Source: Posidonia oceanica
Lineage: Eukaryota > Streptophyta > Magnoliopsida > Alismatales > Posidoniaceae
Assembly: GCA_037176725.1 (NCBI GenBank)
Contig: JAZBRS010000013.1
Span: 3,599,001 to 3,663,000, forward strand
Length of the DNA stretch: 64,000 nucleotides
Direction of reading: 5' to 3'
Part shown: one piece after another, positions 50,001-59,000 of the stretch
Position numbering within the stretch: position 1 is the first letter of the stretch
How the letters are laid out: the number at the start of each line of letters is the position of its first letter
Program-made: the position numbers and the translations under genes
The notes under the pieces: model-generated
Seen by the model: only the letters and a program-made list of their open reading frames with translations
What the model was told of the DNA's origin: nothing
Databases searched by the model: none

Positions 50001-53000
50001 GTGACGTCAGCCGATACAAAATATCGCCGATAGGAGGATGAAAACAACGATAACCCCTTTGAGTTCTAGAATACCCCACAAAGATACACTTGATAGATCT
50101 AGGAGACAGTTTATCCAGACCAGGAGAGAGATCCTGAACAAAGGCAACACACCCAAAAATCCGATGAGGTAAAGTGAATAAAGGTGTATCAGGTTTGACA
50201 CGACGGAGAGGAACCCCACCTCCTAGAAGGGCAGAAGGCATTCTATTTATGAGATATGTAGCAGTGAGAACAGCATCTGACCACAGATATTTTGGAACAT
50301 GCATATGAAGCATAATAGTATGAGTAACATTCAATATATGCCTATGCTTGCGTTCCGCGACCCCATTTTGTTGGGAAGCATGGAGACACGAAGTCTAATG
50401 TATAATCCCTAATGAAGTACAATAAGATGCAATTTTGGATTGGACAAATTCAAGTGCATTATTAGTACACAAAATTTTTGAAGTGATAGCAAACTGATTT
50501 TTTATTTCTGTAAGAAAGGTTCTAAGTACATCATAGATATGACCACGATCTTTAAGTAAATATACCCAAGACACTCTTGAAAAATCATCAATAAAAACTA
50601 TATAATATCGATGACCAGACATTGATGGGACTCTGGCTGGACTCCAGACATCACAATGGACTAACTCAAACGGAGTAGGACTCGATACAAGACGCACATA
50701 TCGAAAGGAAACACGATGGTACTTACCTAATTGACAAAACTCACAATCAAACTGAGAAACAGAACACCAAGGGAAGGCTCATCGTAACTTCTGATAAGAT
50801 GGATGACCTAACCGGTAGTGCCACAAGGAAGAAGACTCAAACGTGGATGCCACAGATGTTAATCCTCGAGGTATATCATCACTCACCAGCAGATACACAC
50901 CATTGCCTCGTTCACTGCCCAAACCAATCCTCCTCTCCGTCCGTAAATCCTGAAAAGTGTAATGGAAAGAAAAGGTTACATAACAATGTAACTGTTTCAT
51001 AATAGCGCTAATTGATAAAAGGTAAATAGGAAAATCAGGCACAAAAAAGAACATTTTCAAGAGACAGTTGTGAAGAAGCCTGCACAACCCCTTCAACTGA
51101 GACAGGACAAGACCGGCCACAGCAATTGCCACAGACCAAATATCAGAAAGCTGAGACAAATGAGTAAATAAATTTCTTATACGTAACATATGGGAGGAGA
51201 CACCAAAATCAATAATCCATGAAGGATTCCTGGATGCAAGGAGAGCACTAGCACCTGAGGAAGTAGCTTGTGTAGCAGTGGCAGCTGAGTCAATGACCTT
51301 TAGCTGTAAGAGCTGCTCATAGTCAGCCTGAGACACAGTAAAAGTCTGGTCATCACTGGTCGAAGCCGCAGGTGGTAACTCTGTAGTAACATGTGCTATC
51401 TGTGGTCTACCAATCAAATCCCAACATCGGTCTACTCGATGTCCCAATCGTCCACAGTGTGAGTATTTTGGTCGTCCTCCGCTGTCGGAACGACCACCAC
51501 TTCGATGGCTTCCACGGCCACGTCCCCTAGTGGTAGCCATAGCGGACGGTTCTGAAGCCAAAGTAAGAGTCCCTGTAGAAATTCGTAACACCTTTGAAAA
51601 AGCAGTATGTAGATCGAGAACACTGTCAACACCTAAGATCTGTCCTCGAATATGGGAACTAAGATCAGAATTCAAGCTGAAGAGGTAAATAGCCACTGCA
51701 AGCTCCTCACGATATCCTTTCATCTTACTGACATCGCCGGTGAGAGGTTGATACATCTCAAGTTCATCAAACAAGGCACGTAAGAGTGTAAAGTGCTCAT
51801 GTACAGATCGATCACCTTGACGAAGTGTGAATAACTACTCATAGACCTCGAAAACCGGAGAGATGTTCTTCTCGTGACCATACGTGAGTCGGTATGTATC
51901 CCATATTTTCTTTGTTGGCCTCAACAACATAACACCACGTGCAACTGCGAGCTCCATGCTATTTCCAAGCCATGACACAATAGCGGCATCATCCGCACAC
52001 CAATCTTCATAGGCCGCATCCTTACTGTCTGGAGGATGCGTAAGGTACTTCAACTTTCGGAGGACAACTACAAACGTCTCGAAGTTTTACGACCAGAGGA
52101 GATAGTTTTTCCCATTGAGTTTCTCAGAAGTCCCACTGAGATGCTTAACCAAGGAATCCCTAGAAGCCATATTCTAACTATAAATGAAAAAACAGCACAC
52201 AAGAGATGTACGGGACTACTCACCACGTGTGGATATGACATATCCACACACACCAAAGACTAGAAGCTTAAAAAGGCCTAAAACATGGCTTGAAACGGCA
52301 AACCACGGCACGGGAGGGGCTAAACTGCCCCTACGCAAGGACCGGCGGCCTCACCGGCAACTAGACATACGCCGGAGAAGCCTGCCATGGCCGGCAGTTG
52401 GCCTAGACAGGCCGGTTGGAGCCGGCGAAGAGCCTGGACGGCCTTGCTAGGCGCGGCGGAAGGCCAGGAGGGCCTGGACGGAGCCGATGGAGGGCCGGGA
52501 GAGCTTGGACGGAGCCGACGGAGGACCGAGAGGGCCTGGATGATCCCGACGGAAGGCCGGGAAGGCCTTGCTGGGGCCGGCGGAGCGGTGGGAAGGCCCT
52601 CCTGGGGCTGTCGGCGGCGGCGAGAGGCATGGTGCAGGCCGACGGCGGCGGGTGGTGGCTGTGACGGCTGCCTAGGGTGTTACCTAGGCTCTGATACCAT
52701 GTTGAAGGTGAAAGACAGAGAGAAAAGACATATATCTTATTACATATGTGTAGATACATATATATATGAGTGATTGGAAACCCTAGACTAATTGGATATC
52801 CAATAATCTGTTTACCAACAATGTCTAACTACACACATAAATATATCTATCATCTCTAACATGTTTGAACGTGGATAGAAGGCCGATCGTGATATACATG
52901 TGCCACAACAGGGTAGTGCCTAATGATTACGACAAAATAGAGGGCCTTGTGATCGATGATTGGACAACACTCGACCCAAGACGTAATGAATTGGCACGAC

Positions 53001-56000
53001 AGTCCCTTACATGGCATTGCAGAATATTTTCAACAATTGTTTGTTGGTTGGATTCATTTTCTCGGCACCGAGCATCAATGGTTATGAAGATGATATATTA
53101 TTGAATATATGTCGATTTGAAAATATATGGATTTATGAGTTTTAACCAACACTTTTGGTTATGTTTTGAATTTGATAAGTTTTGCTGTTTCAAATGAGAA
53201 ACATTAATGATATTTCCACATAATATATAGTTTATTGATTTATTGGAAATAAATATAACTCGATTATTACAAGTTTTCAAATGATGATTTCACATGTTTT
53301 ATGTAATCCAAAATATGGAGGATAAATGCATATTAAAATATTAACGGGTTAGGAGTCACTTTAGAGTCCTTTCACGCTTTCCTTGAGAAGTGATATAATA
53401 CTTGGGGCATACAAGTTTTGTAACTTCTTTTCTACTTTTAGTTCACACTAGTGCCAATTATAATACTAACTTAATTTGTAAGTCTGGCTTTTGCCGCTGT
53501 CACATTTGGGTCAATACAATTGATGATGGAAAAGTTACTAGGAAAAAAAAATGAGAACAAAAATGATGAGCAAGAAAAGTAATTTTCAGTATATCTACAT
53601 TACCCAATAAAAGAGTACTCCATGCTGGCATATCCTTTGCTTCTGGACTTCAGTTGATCAAAGAAATCTCCAACCATCTGAAAAATATGGACGAAAAGCA
53701 TCATTCACTTATAAATTCCACGCTTAACTACTTTAAACCAAAATGTACATTATTCCAAATAAGAGATGTGAACCTCTGCTAATGGCAACTCGTAAGTGAG
53801 GGAAGCTCTATTCTCAATTATATAGTTCATTTCTTTAAATACACCTCTTCGTTCTTGACCAAGCTCCATAAGTTGACCAATATAATCTTTTGGTGTAAGC
53901 ATTTCAATCTACAATATTGGAGATACAACCAGACCATGACCAAATACCTGTATATTGAAAGAAGAGATTTTGAAAGTATAAGTGTTATTTTCCAAAGAGG
54001 AGAGTCACCTTCACAAATGGTTCCTCAATGGACTTTCTCTTTCCAGGTTCAGGAAGTAAAGATGGATTTGAGCATTCAACCTACATTCAAACACATTGGT
54101 AAGTACTGGCATGTTTTAAGAAACTTAAATGTCTCAACAACTTTATTTAGATTTCATAATTATCTCTTGATCGATAAACAATATAACAGTACCTTTGGCT
54201 GGTAAAATTAGAGAGCCAAACAACGAAATTAAATAAGAAAGTGTCTATAGGATATCAGAAAAGGTATATCTTTTTACAATAAAAGAAGAAGAATCTACAG
54301 GTTAGAAAGGCCTACAGAAAAAAAGTATCATACATGATGAAGAGTACAATAGATGAAAAGCTAGAAAGATACTTTAAGCAAAGTGTATTTATTACAAGAC
54401 AACAATGTCTCACATATAGCCCCCAGGGTTTCTATTTTTTTCAAAAAAATCCTTGTGTTGTAATTAACACATCTTGATTTCAAAGGTTCTTGAATGAAAA
54501 CTCTTCCCTATGACTGCCTTATGAGCAATATGCATATTAGTTTACTGTAGTCAAGAGCTAAATCATGGTGGTATTTACTAATCTAATCTTGTTTTATCAT
54601 AAAAAATGACAAATAAAAATCCCTTGTCACATAATATACACTTTTTTCTGAATCATCATATAACCTAGCCTTGATTTTATAAAGACAAGTTAGTTTGAAA
54701 CTTCACCATGGAAGCCGGTGTATGTAGGGGTTAAAGGACCATCAACTAAATGCAGAGGGGAAAGTTGGATTATCTTTGGAATTGAAAGGAGTTAACCCAC
54801 AGGTTTTTTGATGGTTAAAAGTTAAAACAATAACCTGGCCTGTTTAGGTTAGTTTTTAATTAAATTGCTTTCATAGAGAAGTAAAAAATTATGCAGCATT
54901 GGATATTCAAAGACTCAGACTACAGTCAACTTTACAACTACAGTTAAGATGACAATCAGAGTTTTAAGTCTATCGAAAGACCCCGAAGAAGAATTTCTAA
55001 AGCATGTTACATGTTGAAGCTGATTTCAGCAATCTTGGATTTTCCCAGTGTTTCATTCATCCCCATTAGCTCACAAAACAACCAGGCCTACTATCGATCC
55101 TTATTGCTCATTTGCAGCACATGCACTAACGTAAAGCCTATTCCAATTCCCACCATCTTCAACCAATGGTCCATGGATCCAATATAAAAAACAGTATCTC
55201 TTACATCACAAGTCAATAGACACGTCACCTGCAGAAAACTAGTTAACATTGAATTGTGACTATGAGCCATCGTTCATAATTCTTATATCAAGTCAATAGA
55301 CACATCAACTGCAGAAAACTTTTTAACATTTAATCGTGACTATGAGATCGTTCATAAGTCTTATATTGTTCTTTCTTCCATGAATATTTTTTTTAGCAAA
55401 TCCATCTATTGAAGAGATTAGGGCACCAAGTAAGATTAGGCCATAAAGTATGTTCCTTCATTCCATTACACAATACAATGTATATATAGACATACGGGAT
55501 CCATATACCCGTTTACAATACTTAACACTCACCCTCAAGCTGGTGAGTACAAGTCAAATAAACCTAGCTTGTTACAAAGATCTTCGAATGTACCAATGCT
55601 AAGGCCTTTAGTAAAAATATCTGCCAGTTATTTCAGATGACTTCATATAAGGATTGTTAATAACTCCTCTCTCCACAAGTTCACGAACATAGTGACAATT
55701 TACCTTGATGTGATTCGTACGCTCATAAAAGGTGTCATTGCTGGCTACATATATGGCTATTTGATTATCACAATACAAAGTCATGGGACCATGAGTAAGA
55801 ATACCAAGTCCAGTTAGAAAAGATCTAAGCCAGACTAGTTCACCAGCTGTTTGTGACATGCTCCTGTATTCTGCTTCAGCACTTGATTTAGAAACAACAT
55901 TCTGTTTCTTACCTCATCATGTCACAAGATTCCCACCTACATACGTGCAATAGTCGAAGGTGGATCTTCCATCAGCCTTGTCGTCAACATAGCTCGAGTC

Positions 56001-59000
56001 AGAATAGACATGGATATTCAGATGTCCATGCTTGGAGTAGATTAGCCCCCTCCCTGCGCTACCTTTGATGTAGACTAGAACTCTCAGAGCACCATTCCAA
56101 TGAACCAGTCTTGGTTCACTCATGAACTGACTTAGTAGACCAACAGCATGAGAAATATCAGAACAAGTAACTGTAAGATAAATGAGTTTCTCAATCAACC
56201 TGCGATATCGTCCAGCGTCATCAAGGAGAGTAGAAGTGGTATCCCAATTGGGGGATTGGACTCAACAGGAGCTTTCTCTGGCTTACACCCAAGGCGCCCT
56301 GTCTCCTTCTGCAAGTCAAGAATATATTTCCTTTGTGAAAGAACCATCTTTCCTCTAGGGTAGGCAAACTCAATACCCAGAAAATACTTTGATTTGCCCA
56401 TATCTCTAATAACAAAGTACTTGGAGAGAAGTTCCTTTGTCGCAGAAATACCTTGTATGTCATTATCTGTTAGAAGAATATCGTCTACATATACAGCAAG
56501 AATCGTATACCCAGAGAAACTCTTTCTAACAAACACAGAGTTATCAACATCAACCTTCTTAAAACCATAAGAAATCTAAACAGTACTGAGTTTAGCAAAC
56601 CAAGCACAGAGATTCTGTTTGAGTCCGTATATAGCCTTGCGCAGAAAGCAAACCTGATTCTCCTGAGCAACATATCCAGGAGGTTGTTCCATAAGAACCT
56701 CTTCAGTGAGATCACCACAAAGGAAGGCATTACGAACATCCAACTGAGAAAGAGTCCAGCCTTTATTGACAGCGATAGAGAGAAGAACCTGGATATAGCT
56801 AAGGCGGGCAACAGGAAAAAATGTCTCGCCATAATCAACCCCATAAGTTTGGGTAAAACCACGAGCCACTAAGCGAGCCTTGTGTCTGTCAATAGCGCCG
56901 TCAGGTTTGTACTTGATGGTGAAAACCCACCGACTGCCAACGACTGGAGTATCTGTAGGGCGTGGAACGAGCTGCCAAGTTCTTCTGAGAAGTAAAGCCT
57001 GCATTTCAACATCCATAGCTTCCTTCCACCGAGGAAGGGTAAGTGCCTCTTGATAATTCTTAAGAATAGATTCTGAAGAAAGAGCGAGAGCAAAGGTGCG
57101 ATGATCGGAGGAAAGGGAATCATAAGAAACAAATTGGAAATAGGATGTTGTGTAGAAGTGCGAGTACCTTTTCTGAAGACAATAGGCAAGTCAAGAGAGG
57201 AGGGATCCGCCTCAGGGGTAGGAGATGGTGCGACCGAAAGTGGTGGTGCAGTGCAATGTCGACGCCGCTGATAGACCTGCAACGGTTGTGAAGAAGGAAC
57301 TTCTGGTGACGAAGAAGGACACGATGACACAACCGAGGGATCAACAAATGACGGTTGAGACACGGGATCAGATGTTACCACAGCCGAAAGAAAGGAAAAA
57401 TAAGGAGTATCCTCAAGAAAAAGAACGTCAGCCGAGACAAAATACCGACAGGTAGGAGGATGATAACAACGATAGCCTTTTTGGGTGCGAGAGTAACCCA
57501 CAAAGACACACTTGGTAGAACGAGGAGAGAGTTTATCCAACCCAATGGTAAGATTCCTAACAAAAGCCGTACACCCAAAAACCTTAGGAGATAGAGGAAA
57601 CAAGTCCTGATCAGAAGAGAGACGCTTGAGAGGAACGGCACCCCCTAAAGGAGACGAAGGCATACGGTTGATAAGAAAAGAAGCAGTAGCAACAGCATCA
57701 GACCAGAGATACTTGGACACATTCATCTCAAGCATAAGTGTGCGAGCCATATCGAAGAGATGACGATGTTTATGCTCGACCACACCATTCTATCGAGAGG
57801 TATGTACACAAGATGTTTGATGAATGATACCACTTTGAGTGCAAAAAGAAGCAACATCAGAATGAAGAAACTCAAGAACATTATCAGTGCAAAAAATTTT
57901 AGGAATAACCGTAAACTGACTTTAAATTTCATTAAAGAAAGCATGAAGTACATTGACAAAATGTTGACGATCCTTTAACAAATACAACCAAGATGCACGA
58001 GAGAAATCGTCAACAAAGACCGTATAATACCGAAACGAAGACAACTCACGACTCTTATAGGTAGTCCGAAACTGCTTACGCATAATACAAGACTGACAAC
58101 TGACATGACTAACTGAGACCCAAGGAAGAGTATCATGCAGCTTGACAAACGACGGATGCCCAAGACGATGGTGCCAAAGAGAGGACGAATCACCAGAAGT
58201 CGCAACCGATGCAAGTCCACTAGGAATATCATCCTCGGCAAGAACATACACGCCCCGACCACGTTCATGGCCTAAACCAATTCTCTTCCCCATCTGCAGT
58301 ACCTGAAAGGTACAATGGAAAGGGTAAAAGGTAACAGAACAATAAAACTGTTTAGTAATAGCACTGATAAATAGTAAATTGACAGGAAATTCAGGTAGGT
58401 AAAGAACTTTATCAAGGGATATGTCAGATGTGATGGAAATAGTGCCTTCACCCGACACTGAATAGTTACTCCCATCAGCAAGGGCTACCGAATTAATAGT
58501 AGAGTCGGTAGTAAGTCATTGAAAAAGGGAAGGATTTCCTTAAATGGGTTCGAAGCACCAGAATCTATAATCCAAGAATTATTAGAGGAGATCTGAAAAG
58601 TAGGTATACCAAAAGAGAGAACATGTGCAGCAGTAGCATCATTATGCTGTTGAGCTCGTAGAAGCAATAATTCTTCATAATCGGCCTGTGTCATCTGAAC
58701 CGATCGCGATGGAGTGCCCTAGACGACTAATCGCCCGAGACAGAGTTGGCAGCAGTGGATCCAGACGCCGGAGGACGATCGAATTTCACCCAACAACGAT
58801 GGGAGGGATGATTCATGCGGTTACAGTGAATGCAGGGAGTACGCAGTTTGCCACCTCGACCACGACCCCGTGCAGAGAAGCTGCCTCGATCACCGATTGC
58901 AGCTAGGGAAGACGCTTCTGCAGGAGGTGAAGGCGTCGCAGTGGAGATGCGAAGGACGCGACGAAATGTGCTCTACAGAGACAGCACGGTGTCAACGCCC

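Larger units (their letters stand above)
47984..52861 (-). mobile_element. Copia H, complete but defective (inverted relative of G)
   Basis: 4,878 bp with LTRs of 164 and 162 bp. TGTTT is duplicated at 47979-47983 and 52862-52866. Same family as copia G, opposite orientation, same LEPA intron. Confidence 0.95.

Noticed and set aside
52184..52773. Plus-strand frames of 82-128 codons rich in Arg/Gly/Ala
   Set aside because: Antisense of copia H's GC-rich leader and 5' LTR.
56684..57594. Plus-strand frames over copia I
   Set aside because: Shadows of integrase and RT on the minus strand. The 56684 frame recurs identically in copia J only because the DNA is identical.
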